DNA of 64,000 nt from NCBI GenBank assembly GCA_003542575.1, contig DPKJ01000005.1:248001-312000 (forward strand), written 5' to 3'. The position numbers and the translations under genes were made by a program. Within the stretch, counting starts at the first letter, position 1. Every line of letters starts with the position of its first letter. The stretch comes from Rikenellaceae bacterium. GTDB taxonomy: Bacteria > Bacteroidota > Bacteroidia > Bacteroidales > UBA932. The notes beneath the pieces were generated by a model. It saw nothing but the letters and a program-made list of their open reading frames with translations. It searched no databases and was not told the origin of the DNA. Shown here one piece after another: positions 23,085 through 32,601 of this stretch.

Positions 23085-24389
23085 CTATTCGAATCCTTTC
23101 AAAAAGTCCCTTAAATGGTTATAATCAGCTATCATTTTTATGGAATGCTTCTTCTTGTCAAGAGCAGATTTTAAACCCTCCGGAATAATAATACTCTTGC
23201 CTATAGCTGAAGTAACTGTATCATTGAATTTTGCAGGATGAGCTGTCTCAAGAATAATCGAGACAAAGGATTCATTCTGCTCTTTTAAAAAGTCTTTCAA
23301 AGCCAGGTAACCCACTGCACCATGCGGGTCAATTGTATAATCATACAAATCCAGTACCTCTTTTATACCTTTGAGAGTTTCTGAATCGGAGTAAGAATTG
23401 CTGTAAATCAGTTCTTTAATAGCTTCGTAATCTTTATTAAACAATGATGAAATTCTTTGAAAATTACTTGGGTTACCCACATCCATTGCATTGGATAGAG
23501 TCGCTACAGAAGGTTTAGGTGTAAAAACAGAGGTGCGGATGTACTCCGGGACAATATTATTTGCATTAACTGCCGCAATAAACTTACAGGCAGGAAGCCC
23601 CATCTCTTTTGCAAACAGACCTGCAGTAATGTTACCAAGGTTTCCGCTTGGAACCGAAAATACAACCGGTAAGCTTTTATTTTCAAGCTTACTGTATGCA
23701 TAGTGATAGTAAAAAGATTGAGGGATCAATCTTGCTATGTTTATTGAATTTGCCGAAGATAGTGTTAATAAACTATTCAGACCAGTATCACTAAACGCCT
23801 CTTTTACAAGCCTTTGGCAATCGTCAAATGTGCCGTCGATTTCGAGAGCAGTCACATTGCCGCCGATAGTTGTAAGTTGTTGTTCCTGAATTTTACTAAC
23901 CTTTCCTGAAGGGTAAAGAAGAACCACCTTTATTCCCTCTTTTCCGAGGAATCCATTTGCTACCGCGCTTCCTGTATCACCGGAGGTAGCAACAAGTATA
24001 ATTGTCTCCTTGTTGTTGTTTTTGGTAAAATATGATAGAACTCCTGCCATGAATTTTGCTCCAAAATCTTTGAATGCAAGGGTAGGACCATGAAACAGTT
24101 CAAGAATATATTTATTGTTTTCCAACTTTTTAAGCGGAGCGTCAAAATTAAGGTTATCAAAAATTATTGATTTCAGATGGGCATCAGGAATTTCATCACC
24201 TATAAGGATTTTACATATCTCAAACGCCATTTCAGGCAGAGATGAATCTCTGTGTGATTTGTAAAAGTCATCTCTTAGTTTTGGAAGATATGATGGCATA
24301 AAGAGACCGCCGCCGGGTGGAACTCCCTTTATAACTGCCTCTTTGAAATTTGCGGTAATATCTTTATTTAAAGTGCTGTAGAGTTTCAT
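23085..24389 (-). CDS. thrC: Threonine synthase
   Basis: PLP enzyme converting O-phosphohomoserine to threonine. The PLP lysine is in TLAFKDFGAKFMAG, with the ATSGDTGSAVANGFLG phosphate loop and the N-terminal MKLYSTLNKDITANFKEAV typical of the family; 434 residues is the expected size. The ATG at 24389 was chosen because an in-frame extension to 24482 would run back into thrB. It lies 7 bp after thrB, so the two are co-transcribed. Confidence 0.95.
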   Translation of the reverse strand: MKLYSTLNKDITANFKEAVIKGVPPGGGLFMPSYLPKLRDDFYKSHRDSSLPEMAFEICKILIGDEIPDAHLKSIIFDNLNFDAPLKKLENNKYILELFHGPTLAFKDFGAKFMAGVLSYFTKNNNKETIILVATSGDTGSAVANGFLGKEGIKVVLLYPSGKVSKIQEQQLTTIGGNVTALEIDGTFDDCQRLVKEAFSDTGLNSLLTLSSANSINIARLIPQSFYYHYAYSKLENKSLPVVFSVPSGNLGNITAGLFAKEMGLPACKFIAAVNANNIVPEYIRTSVFTPKPSVATLSNAMDVGNPSNFQRISSLFNKDYEAIKELIYSNSYSDSETLKGIKEVLDLYDYTIDPHGAVGYLALKDFLKEQNESFVSIILETAHPAKFNDTVTSAIGKSIIIPEGLKSALDKKKHSIKMIADYNHLRDFLKGFE

Positions 24390-24396
24390 TTGAGTC

Positions 24397-25335
24397 TTAT
24401 ATAAGTTCAATAATTTTTGGACCCTTTCGATTAATTTTTGATATATATATATCAGAAGCAAGCTCAATTTTGTCAAGTTCACTTTTCATTGCAATTCCTA
24501 CTCTTTTTGCTGTCTCTTCACTTGATGAAAGCGCAAAAACAGAAGGACCTGAACCGGAAATATTGCTACCCAAAGCTCCGCTCCTGAGAGCGGCCTCTTT
24601 CATCTCTCTGTATTGAGGGATGAATTTTCCCCTGACCGGCTCTGCAAAACGATCTTCTATACTTCTGCCTATCAGTTTATAATCATCTGTCAACAACCCT
24701 GCAACAAGAGCTGCACAATTACCCCATTGGGCTATTGCATCATTTACGGGGATAGATTCCGGTAAAAGTTTTCTGGACTCTTTTGTAGAGATTTCAATAT
24801 GGGGATGTATAACCGTGCAAAAAAGGTTCTCCGGCGAAGAAATTGGAATAATATCGACTGGCTTGTATCCTCTTATCAGAATAAATCCTCCGTACAGGCA
24901 GGGAGCGACATTGTCTGCATGTTCCGATCCGCTGGCTATCATTTCACCTGCCTGAGCAAACCTGAGCAACTCTTTATTAGAGAGGTTAAGTTCAAGAAGG
25001 TGGTTTAGCGCAAAGGTTGCTCCAACTGCACTTGCAGCACTTGAGCCCAGTCCGCTGCCAAATGGCATCCTTTTATGAATCTCCATCTCAATTCCGCACT
25101 TGATGTCAAACTCCCGGCACATCTCAATCAGGGGCACTCCTGCTGTGTTTTTTTCGGGATAAAGAGTGAGTTTTCCATCGTCTCCGGTTATTTTCGTAAT
25201 TGTAATGCCGGATCGTTGCGTTGTACGAAGAACAATTTCGTCTCCAGGATTATCAAGTGCAAAACCCATAACATCAAAACCGCAACCGACATTGGAGACG
25301 GTAGCCGGAGCAAAAACTCTGATCTCTTTTCTCAT
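24397..25335 (-). CDS. thrB: Homoserine kinase (GHMP family)
   Basis: Phosphorylates homoserine to feed ThrC. GHMP motif 2 is MPFGSGLGSSAASAVGA and motif 3 is GSNISGSGPSVFAL; the N terminus is RVFAPATVSNVGCGFDVMG. 312 residues, normal length. It sits between the purF-like gene (24 bp upstream) and thrC (7 bp downstream). No aspartokinase gene is in the window. Some Bacteroidota instead have an ApgM-like kinase at this place; here the GHMP type is present. Confidence 0.95.
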   Translation of the reverse strand: MRKEIRVFAPATVSNVGCGFDVMGFALDNPGDEIVLRTTQRSGITITKITGDDGKLTLYPEKNTAGVPLIEMCREFDIKCGIEMEIHKRMPFGSGLGSSAASAVGATFALNHLLELNLSNKELLRFAQAGEMIASGSEHADNVAPCLYGGFILIRGYKPVDIIPISSPENLFCTVIHPHIEISTKESRKLLPESIPVNDAIAQWGNCAALVAGLLTDDYKLIGRSIEDRFAEPVRGKFIPQYREMKEAALRSGALGSNISGSGPSVFALSSSEETAKRVGIAMKSELDKIELASDIYISKINRKGPKIIELI

Positions 25336-25359
25336 ATAAGTATGTATAATTGGTGATTA

Positions 25360-27246
25360 TCAGTAGGACCTTTCGTTTTTCCCCTCAACCCAGTTAATAA
25401 AAGCAGTATTGACCACTTTATTACCACCCGGAGTGGGGTACTCTCCGGTAAAATACCAGTCACCACTGTTCTCTCTACAGGCTTCATGAAGATTCTCAAC
25501 AGTCTGGAAAATAACCTTAACATCGGCTTTTACAGATTTGTTTTTAACCATAGAAGCAATTTTATCTGATATCTGGTCGTCTGTAAAAGGAGCATATATC
25601 TCTTTTACATAATTTTTAAATGACTCTCTCGGAAGACCCTCCTGTTTTTTGCATTTGTTGTAAACATCGTCTATTACGCTCTCCATTCCCCTCTCTATAA
25701 GCAGTGATATAGCTGCATTAAAAGCAATGAATTCGCCCATTCTTGTCATATCTATTCCGTAACAGTCGGGATATCTTATTTGTGGTGCTGAGGAGACTAT
25801 TACTATTCTTTTTGGATTTAGTGTGTCCAGAATTCTTAAAATACTTCTTTTCAAGGTTGTGCCTCTTACAATAGAATCATCAATCACCACCAGATTATCA
25901 CTCTTGTTTATAGCTCCGTATGTTACATCATAAACGTGACGAACCATCTCGTCCCGATCATTATCTGAGGTTATGAAGGTCCGTAATTTTGCATCCTTAA
26001 TAACAATTTTTTCAACTCTGGGTTCTCTTGATATGATTTCAACCAATTGGTTATCACTGAGCTTCCCTTCACCTTCTTTTATTAACCTCTTTTTATCCTT
26101 GAGCATATGCCCCCTTATTCCCTCAACCATTCCATAAAAAGAGACTTCAGCGGTGTTGGGTATAAACGAAAATACGGTGTTGTCAAGATCATTTTCAATA
26201 GAATTTATTATCTGATCAACAAGCAGCATTCCCAACTTTTTTCTCTCCTGGTAAATTGATTTATCGTTACCTCTTGAAAAATAGATTCTTTCGAACGAGC
26301 AACTGCTCCTTTTTTCAGGCTTTCTAACCTCCAGATGAGATACCGTTCCATCTTTCTTAATAATCAAAGCAAATCCGGGGTCTATCTCTTTTATAAGAGA
26401 ATCGTCTGCTCCAAATGCTGTTCTGATAACAGATGCCTCAGAAGCAACAACAACTACCTCCTGGTCGTTGTAATAATATGCCGGCCTTATACCCCATGGA
26501 TCTCTCATTACAAAAGAGTCACCATGGCCTGTAACCCCGGCAACTGCGTATCCTCCGTCCCAGTTTTTGCTGCTAAGAGATAGAACATTCTGTAAATTAA
26601 GGTTTTGTTCAATCAGAGGAGTTATCTCCTCCTTTGAGTATCCCAAATCTCTGTATTTACGATAGAGGTTTTGAATTTCGTCGTCCAGATAGTATCCGAC
26701 TTTTTCTAACAGAGTAACAGTATCGGAATAGTCCCGCGGATGTTGTCCCTTATCTGTAAGACTTTTAAACAGCTCGTCAACATTTGTGAGATTAAAGTTG
26801 GCGGCAAGCGCAAGGTTTCGGGACCTCCAGTTACTAGCTCTTTTAAGGGGATGAACAAGATCAATATTATTTTTGCCAAAGGTGGCATATCTTAGATGTC
26901 CAAGATAAATTTCTGATACAAATGGTAGGTTTTGTTTAGCCCATTCTGTCTCTTTATCGGCAATAATTTCAGGTGAAAAGTTGTCTTGAATCTTTTTAAA
27001 AACATCCTGAATAGGTTCTGAATCACAAGATCTGACTCTGTCAAGGTATTTGTATCCCGCCGGCATATCCAGTTTTACACCAACCACACCTGCCCCCTCC
27101 TGACCTCTGTTACGCTGCTTTTCCATTAAAATATAGAGCCTGTTGAGCCCATAAAGGTAAGTACCGTATTTTTCCTTGTAAAAGCTAAGTGGTTTTTTGA
27201 GACGGATAAGTGCTATCCCGCATTCATGTTTTATCTGGTCACTCAT
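25360..27246 (-). CDS. Amidophosphoribosyltransferase-like protein (long PurF paralogue)
   Basis: Ntn-type class II glutamine amidotransferase fused to a phosphoribosyltransferase domain. It is expected to make 5-phosphoribosylamine from PRPP and glutamine in purine synthesis. The N-terminal nucleophile region is MSDQIKHECGIALIRL, where Cys9 would follow propeptide removal. The PRPP loop is VVIDDSIVRGTTLKRS. At 628 residues it is about 150 longer than standard PurF, with inserts in both halves, which is the form seen as a second PurF-like protein in Bacteroidota. The start at 27246 was preferred to 27285 because a minus-strand TACATTTG core at 27267-27274 lies between them. Confidence 0.85.
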   Translation of the reverse strand: MSDQIKHECGIALIRLKKPLSFYKEKYGTYLYGLNRLYILMEKQRNRGQEGAGVVGVKLDMPAGYKYLDRVRSCDSEPIQDVFKKIQDNFSPEIIADKETEWAKQNLPFVSEIYLGHLRYATFGKNNIDLVHPLKRASNWRSRNLALAANFNLTNVDELFKSLTDKGQHPRDYSDTVTLLEKVGYYLDDEIQNLYRKYRDLGYSKEEITPLIEQNLNLQNVLSLSSKNWDGGYAVAGVTGHGDSFVMRDPWGIRPAYYYNDQEVVVVASEASVIRTAFGADDSLIKEIDPGFALIIKKDGTVSHLEVRKPEKRSSCSFERIYFSRGNDKSIYQERKKLGMLLVDQIINSIENDLDNTVFSFIPNTAEVSFYGMVEGIRGHMLKDKKRLIKEGEGKLSDNQLVEIISREPRVEKIVIKDAKLRTFITSDNDRDEMVRHVYDVTYGAINKSDNLVVIDDSIVRGTTLKRSILRILDTLNPKRIVIVSSAPQIRYPDCYGIDMTRMGEFIAFNAAISLLIERGMESVIDDVYNKCKKQEGLPRESFKNYVKEIYAPFTDDQISDKIASMVKNKSVKADVKVIFQTVENLHEACRENSGDWYFTGEYPTPGGNKVVNTAFINWVEGKNERSY

Positions 27247-27266
27247 CGCAAAATATGTTATGCCTG

Positions 27267-27274
27267 CAAATGTA
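27267..27274 (-). promoter_or_regulatory. TAnnTTTG -7 promoter core for purF-like/thrB/thrC
   Basis: Minus-strand TACATTTG, 20 bp upstream of the ATG at 27246, placing the start codon right after the predicted transcript start. Confidence 0.45.
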
Positions 27275-27461
27275 ACAAAAAACAAAATACTTGAGAATTT
27301 TTGTAATAATTTTTACAGATATTGAAAAGTTGAGTTAAGCATAAGATAATCAATTGAATAAATAAGAATTGACCAACATAAAGCACCTATGTTAACCATC
27401 TTTTTTAAACATTCTTACTATCAATTTAAAACCAAAATGTTTCACATTCCAAATTTTGATT

Positions 27462-27469
27462 TAGCTTTG
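27462..27469 (+). promoter_or_regulatory. TAnnTTTG -7 promoter core for the acetate transporter
   Basis: TAGCTTTG, 27 bp upstream of the chosen ATG at 27497. The upstream in-frame starts at 27389 and 27437 precede it and are disfavoured. Confidence 0.45.
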
Positions 27470-27496
27470 CACCCTTTTATTATAAATTATCAATCA

Positions 27497-28057
27497 ATGG
27501 AGAGAAAAATGGGTAACCCGGCGGCTGTTGGCCTTGCTGGATTTGGATTAACAACTTTACTACTGCAATTTCATAATATCGGACTGCTTGGGTTGGGCCC
27601 AGTTGTGGCAATGGGATTTATTTTTGGAGGATTGGCGCAAATGATTGCAGGTTTTCAGGAGCATAAAAATGGAAATAATTTTGGCTATAGTGCATTCGTC
27701 TCATACGGAAGCTTCTGGATTGGACTTGGTATAATCTGGATGTTAAACCATTTTGAAGTATATAAATCCAGCCATTCAGATGTTGGATTCTTCATGCTTG
27801 CCTGGACTTTATACACCGTCATTCTTTTTATTGCTTCACTTAGAGTACATAAAGCTATGGCTATAACCTTCGGACTTCTGTTGATTGGATTTATTCTGCT
27901 TGTAATAGGCCACTTTGGTTATCCAGTGTTCAATGTAATTGCAGGATATGAATTAATCTTTTGTGCACTTGGTGCATGGTATATGATGGGAGCTATAATA
28001 ATCAATGATCTTGCAGGTAAAGCAGTGATTCCTGTGGGTACACCTTTCATCAAATAG
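27497..28057 (+). CDS. Acetate/succinate transporter of the GPR1/FUN34/YaaH (SatP) family
   Basis: Inner-membrane protein of 186 residues with six hydrophobic helices and the family signature MGNPAAVGLAGFGLTTLLL, followed by GPVVAMGFIFGGLAQMIAG. Known members carry acetate and succinate. The family length of about 190 supports the internal ATG at 27497. It is a single-gene unit between divergent purF and lipA, and could recapture or release fermentation acetate. Confidence 0.9.
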   Translation: MERKMGNPAAVGLAGFGLTTLLLQFHNIGLLGLGPVVAMGFIFGGLAQMIAGFQEHKNGNNFGYSAFVSYGSFWIGLGIIWMLNHFEVYKSSHSDVGFFMLAWTLYTVILFIASLRVHKAMAITFGLLLIGFILLVIGHFGYPVFNVIAGYELIFCALGAWYMMGAIIINDLAGKAVIPVGTPFIK

Positions 28058-28087
28058 CAACTATCACTTAACTCTATTCATTTTTGA

Positions 28088-28095
28088 TATCTTTG
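28088..28095 (+). promoter_or_regulatory. TAnnTTTG -7 promoter core for lipA-lipB
   Basis: TATCTTTG followed by CAAAAATG, 16 bp before the lipA ATG at 28112. Confidence 0.5.
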
Positions 28096-28111
28096 CAAAA
28101 ATGAAATACAG

Positions 28112-28981
28112 ATGCAAAAAAGAGATATCTTAAAGCCAGACTGGTTAAAGATAAAACTTAGTACAGATAAAGGATACGGAGAGACGGGCAGAATTATCAG
28201 AGAGCACTCTCTTAATACAATTTGCAGCAGCGGAAGGTGCCCAAACCAAAACGAATGCTGGAGTCGCGGAACTGCTACTTTCATGATATTGGGCGATATT
28301 TGCACCCGCTCATGCGGCTTTTGTGCCACCAAGACAGGCAAACCATCAATTGTTAATGACGATGAGGCCTATGAGGTGGCACAATCCGTTAAATTATTGG
28401 GACTTAAACATTGTGTAATAACTTCGGTAACAAGAGACGATCTTGATGATCAGGGAGCAAATCACTGGTTTAGAGTTATTAACGAATGTAAACGAGTCAA
28501 TCCTGAAACAACTATTGAAATATTGATTCCTGATTTCAGAGCTGATAAAAAAATGATTGATTTGGTCATAAGTGCTAAACCCCACATTATAGGGCACAAT
28601 ATAGAGACTATTCAAAGACTTACACCTGCCGTCCGTTCAGGCGCTAATTATCAAACCTCTCTTAACGTTTTAAAACACTTGTCAAAATCGGGGGTATATA
28701 CAAAAAGCGGCCTAATGGCAGGGCTGGGAGAAAGACCCGATGAAGTTGAGGAGGCTCTAAGAGATCTTTACAATTATGGATGCAGAATTGTGACAGTTGG
28801 GCAATATCTTAAACCCGGACCCAACCATATTCCGGTAGTTGAGTATATTACACCTCAACAATTTGATTACTACAGTGAATATGCCTTGAAGACAGGATTT
28901 GATTACGCGTTTTGCGGCCCGCTGGTAAGATCATCATATATGGCTGAAAAGGCGTTGGATAAACTAAAAAGTAAGGTATAA
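28112..28981 (+). CDS. lipA: Lipoyl synthase (radical SAM)
   Basis: Inserts two sulfurs into protein-bound octanoyl groups. Both iron-sulfur sites are visible: the auxiliary cluster Cys38-x4-Cys43-x5-Cys49 (CSSGRCPNQNEC) and the radical SAM cluster Cys64-x3-Cys68-x2-Cys71 (CTRSCGFC). The C-terminal RSSYMAE motif supplies the conserved Ser ligand. 289 residues, full length. It overlaps lipB by one base (TAATG), so the two lipoylation steps are coupled in one operon. Confidence 0.97.
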   Translation: MQKRDILKPDWLKIKLSTDKGYGETGRIIREHSLNTICSSGRCPNQNECWSRGTATFMILGDICTRSCGFCATKTGKPSIVNDDEAYEVAQSVKLLGLKHCVITSVTRDDLDDQGANHWFRVINECKRVNPETTIEILIPDFRADKKMIDLVISAKPHIIGHNIETIQRLTPAVRSGANYQTSLNVLKHLSKSGVYTKSGLMAGLGERPDEVEEALRDLYNYGCRIVTVGQYLKPGPNHIPVVEYITPQQFDYYSEYALKTGFDYAFCGPLVRSSYMAEKALDKLKSKV

Positions 28982-29640
28982 TGAAACCCTACAAAATAGT
29001 TCAGCCGGGGTTGGTTGATTATAAAGAGGCCTGGGATATGCAGAAACTCTTTTTTAACAACATGCTTGACTCAAAAAAAGATGGAACATACTCACCAATG
29101 GCTCTGATTCTTCTTGAGCACCCCCATGTATATACGATGGGCATTCACGGAAACCAAAATAATATCCTGTTCAGCCCTGATATGCTAAAACGTATTGATG
29201 CCTCCTTTTACAACATAGAGAGAGGAGGAGATGTAACCTATCACGGTCCGGGACAACTTGTCGGGTATCCGATACTGGACCTTGAGTACTTTAGAATAGG
29301 TATAAAGGAGTATATTCGCCGTCTGGAAGAGGCTGTTATTAAGACGGTTGAACAGTTTGGTATCAAGGGTGAAATCTCCCAAAATGCGGTTGGTGTATGG
29401 GTAGATTCAGAGACCCCCCGGGCAAGAAAAATTTGTGCCATAGGAGTTAAGGTCTCTAGGTTTATTACCATGCACGGTTTTGCGCTAAATGTGACGACAG
29501 ATCTTGATTATTATAGATATATCAACCCTTGTGGTTTTATTGATAAAGGGGTAACATCAATCGAAAAGGAGACCGGTTTAAAGCCACCAGTTGCAGAGGT
29601 CTCAAATTTATTTCAAAAATACTTTAAAGACCTTTTTTAA
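28981..29640 (+). CDS. lipB: Octanoyltransferase (lipoyl(octanoyl) transferase)
   Basis: Transfers octanoate from acyl-carrier protein to lipoyl domains, giving the LipA substrate. The family motif RGGDVTYHGPGQLVGYPIL is intact, and the catalytic Lys157 (AIGVKVSR) and Cys184 (INPCGF) are both present. 219 residues, expected size. It is co-transcribed with lipA and convergent with the large gene at 29658. Confidence 0.96.
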   Translation: MKPYKIVQPGLVDYKEAWDMQKLFFNNMLDSKKDGTYSPMALILLEHPHVYTMGIHGNQNNILFSPDMLKRIDASFYNIERGGDVTYHGPGQLVGYPILDLEYFRIGIKEYIRRLEEAVIKTVEQFGIKGEISQNAVGVWVDSETPRARKICAIGVKVSRFITMHGFALNVTTDLDYYRYINPCGFIDKGVTSIEKETGLKPPVAEVSNLFQKYFKDLF

Positions 29641-29657
29641 TAAGGGTAATATCCTTA

Positions 29658-32594
29658 TTATCTGATGATACCTCTGTTTTTTCTCCCATCTATGTAGATA
29701 AATAGAGGGTTTTGAAACCTTACATGCCTGAGATATTTGCTTTCATGCAAGGCATCCATAGAATTAAGCTTTTCGGAATTAAACAGTCCGTCTTTCATGT
29801 AGGGGTTTATTGTAAGATAACCTACGCCAAATGAGGTGAGATTTTGGAAAAAGTGGGTTCCCTGACTCGGCTCAACTCTAAAATTTTTGAGTCCACACTC
29901 TACAATAACCTTTGCTTCTGAAATGTTTGGCCATTTTATTGGAATACCAAGCCATGGATCGCTTGAACCCCATCTGCCGGGACCTATAAGTACATAGTTC
30001 CTCTTTTGCTCTCTTATCTGCTGGTTAAGCTTGTTAATCTCTTCGGCAATTTCAAGTGTATGGGCGCTGTCAAAGCTCTCCTCCTTGACATATATGATGT
30101 CTTCTATGCCATCAATTGAGCCAATTCCCAAAGCACTCTCTGCATATATCAATGAATCATTGGTGTCTATACTATCCCACTCAAGTGATTTGTTGTCATT
30201 GTTATTGGTAATTGGTCTGATCTGTAGAAGACTGAAAATTTTGTCTTCTCCCTTTGGAACGTCCATATTTACAGCAAATTCAATCTCAACGGCAGAGTGC
30301 ATCTCTTTGTGGCAAATCTGAAGCAGGTCACATAACATTTCAGCCAACGGCATGGTGTCAAATTTGAGAATATGAGAAAATGTTATGACTTTTCTTCCCT
30401 CTTCAAGATTGCTGTCTACAAGTCTTGAACTCTGCATATCCCATGTGGAGGCAACAAAGTTCATATTCCTGAAGTGCTTTATCTGGTTAATATCAAACTT
30501 TCTGAGGTTAATAGAGTCGTCAACTGATGTTTTAAACTCTTCCGGCTTAAGGTCAAGTGCGTACATTTCGTTTTGTGTGTCTCTCAGCGCCAACTGTGGT
30601 GTCGAAAGTTGCAAAACGTGCTTAGGGTGTTTAGGTGAAAATCTTAATGTCTTTCCTCCCTCAACGACTATTTTTCCGAGCCCGAAAGCCATGTTTACAA
30701 TTCCCTCTTCGGGTAATTCCGATCCGATAGGGTAGTAGTTTACACTTCTTGCAACACCGGAAATCGTTGGAAAAAAGAACCCTGAATCTTCGGTTCCAAC
30801 CACATCCTGCAGAACTACTGCCATCTTCTCTTCACTTATGAGGTTTGATGTAGCCTGAATGTATGCTCTGCTTGAGGAGAAGTAAATTGAGGCGTAAACA
30901 CTCTTAATCGCTTTACCTAGAAGTCTTAGCATCTGGTCTGAATTCCTTGTGTGAGGAATCATATAAGTTGAATAAATTCCGGCAAATGGCTGATAATGGG
31001 AATCTTCTAGTTTTGAGCTTGATCTTACTGCAAGTGGTCCGTAGGAGTTTGCAATATATACTCTGAGATCTGTAACAAGTGATTCAGGTAATCTTGAACT
31101 TACAAATTCAGAGAGTATCTCTTCGTCAGAAATATCTGAATTTATTACATACTGGAGTCCGTTAATTTTTATGAATTCGTCAAAATAGTCGGTAGCAATA
31201 ACAACCGTCCTTGGGATCATTATTTTTACCCCTTCATACTTTTCAAGAAGATTGTACTTCTGGAGCATGTTGTTTACAAATGCAATTCCCCTTGCTTTGC
31301 CTCCCAGTGATCCCTCACCAAGCCGGGCAAACCAGATGTAATTACTGTATGAGCTCTTGTCAAACCTGGCTACAACACCGTGACCAAGTACTATTCTGTA
31401 ATCTTTAATTGCCTGTACTATAAACTCCCTAAGTTCATCTATAGAGTCAAAGTGGCTTTGGTGAGTAGATTTTACCTTTGACGCAAGGGAGAAAAGCCCC
31501 CTTGAGTACATCCACTTTGAAAGCCTGTTTCTGGAACCGTGATAAATCAAAACATCTTCAGGAATCTCCATTATAAGATCCTGAAGATCTCTAAGATCTT
31601 TTGCCCGGCCAATAATGTCGCCATTCTTAAGATCTTTAAAGACAAAATCGCCAAAAGCAAACTCTTCGCTGATATATTCAGTCAATTGAATTAGCAATGT
31701 TTTGGAATATTTCTCAAGAAATCCTACGCCCAGCTCTCTGGCAACATCTCTCATACTCTCCTGGGATGACTGCAAAAGGAAAGGCATATGAGGATCATCG
31801 CTTTTAATAAGTTTACAAAGATCAATCCCGGCATCCATTTTCTCACTGCTGGCGGGGTCATTTTTATTAATTACAAAGGCTACATCTGATATCACTCCAA
31901 GCAGGTTCTCCTTGTACCTTTCGTACAAATAAACTGCCTCTGAATAGTTTGTAGCCATCAGGATTTTTGGACGGGCTCTTTTTCTTAGTTTTTGCTGTTG
32001 TTCGTTGAGAGTCTCTTTTAGAAATTCAGAACCCTGCTGCAGTACAATTTTGTAAATAGCCGGAAGATATGTTGAGTAGTATCTGACAGAATCCTCAACC
32101 AGCAAAATTGACTGAACTCCAACATCCAGAATATCATGGTCAGCATTCATTCTGTCTTCAAAGAGCTTGATTATGGCCAGAATAAGGTCGGCATTACCAT
32201 GCCAGCTGAAAATATAATCAATACCGGATTTATCCGCATCTTCAATTTTTTTATAAAGCTCTTTTGAGAAGTGTGTAAGTAACACAACCGGAATATCCGG
32301 TCTCTCTCTCTTAAGCAGTTTTGAAAACCGGAAAACATCCATGTCACCAATGTTGAACATGCTTATTATCAGGTCAAAATCTGCATTGTCTTTGAGCAAT
32401 ACAAAGGCCTCTGCAGAAGATGTTACCCAGGTAAAGGTAGGAGGGTTGCTAAGGTTAAGGTCTGTATACTCTTTGTATATCTGTACCTCAATCCTCCCAT
32501 CCTCTTCAAGGGTATAGGCATCGTAACTGCTGCATATCATCAGCACTTTACGGATGCGTTTCTGCATCAGGCTCTTATAGTTAATGCTCGACAT
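29658..32594 (-). CDS. Receiver-like and PPDK_N (PEP/pyruvate-binding) domain protein, function unknown
   Basis: 978 residues. Two response-regulator-like modules come first (about 15-150 and 160-310, the second with SILLVEDS), then the PEP synthase/pyruvate phosphate dikinase ATP-grasp domain (about 420-760, with GGKARGIAFVN, GPLAVRSSSKLEDS and LLQIRPI). The phosphohistidine swivel domain (Thr-Cys-His motif) and the PEP/pyruvate barrel that follow in real PpsA or PPDK are absent. Instead there is a unique C-terminal domain with IGPGRWGSSDPWLG and EPSQGTHFFQN. It is therefore unlikely to make PEP by the usual mechanism. It lies 7 bp after hbd, the third gene of a crt-hbd operon. Confidence 0.8.
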   Translation of the reverse strand: MSSINYKSLMQKRIRKVLMICSSYDAYTLEEDGRIEVQIYKEYTDLNLSNPPTFTWVTSSAEAFVLLKDNADFDLIISMFNIGDMDVFRFSKLLKRERPDIPVVLLTHFSKELYKKIEDADKSGIDYIFSWHGNADLILAIIKLFEDRMNADHDILDVGVQSILLVEDSVRYYSTYLPAIYKIVLQQGSEFLKETLNEQQQKLRKRARPKILMATNYSEAVYLYERYKENLLGVISDVAFVINKNDPASSEKMDAGIDLCKLIKSDDPHMPFLLQSSQESMRDVARELGVGFLEKYSKTLLIQLTEYISEEFAFGDFVFKDLKNGDIIGRAKDLRDLQDLIMEIPEDVLIYHGSRNRLSKWMYSRGLFSLASKVKSTHQSHFDSIDELREFIVQAIKDYRIVLGHGVVARFDKSSYSNYIWFARLGEGSLGGKARGIAFVNNMLQKYNLLEKYEGVKIMIPRTVVIATDYFDEFIKINGLQYVINSDISDEEILSEFVSSRLPESLVTDLRVYIANSYGPLAVRSSSKLEDSHYQPFAGIYSTYMIPHTRNSDQMLRLLGKAIKSVYASIYFSSSRAYIQATSNLISEEKMAVVLQDVVGTEDSGFFFPTISGVARSVNYYPIGSELPEEGIVNMAFGLGKIVVEGGKTLRFSPKHPKHVLQLSTPQLALRDTQNEMYALDLKPEEFKTSVDDSINLRKFDINQIKHFRNMNFVASTWDMQSSRLVDSNLEEGRKVITFSHILKFDTMPLAEMLCDLLQICHKEMHSAVEIEFAVNMDVPKGEDKIFSLLQIRPITNNNDNKSLEWDSIDTNDSLIYAESALGIGSIDGIEDIIYVKEESFDSAHTLEIAEEINKLNQQIREQKRNYVLIGPGRWGSSDPWLGIPIKWPNISEAKVIVECGLKNFRVEPSQGTHFFQNLTSFGVGYLTINPYMKDGLFNSEKLNSMDALHESKYLRHVRFQNPLFIYIDGRKNRGIIR

Positions 32595-32601
32595 TATAAA
32601 A

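Noticed and set aside
29658..32594. Phosphoenolpyruvate synthase annotation
   Set aside because: The catalytic His domain and PEP-binding barrel are absent, so the usual reaction is not supported.
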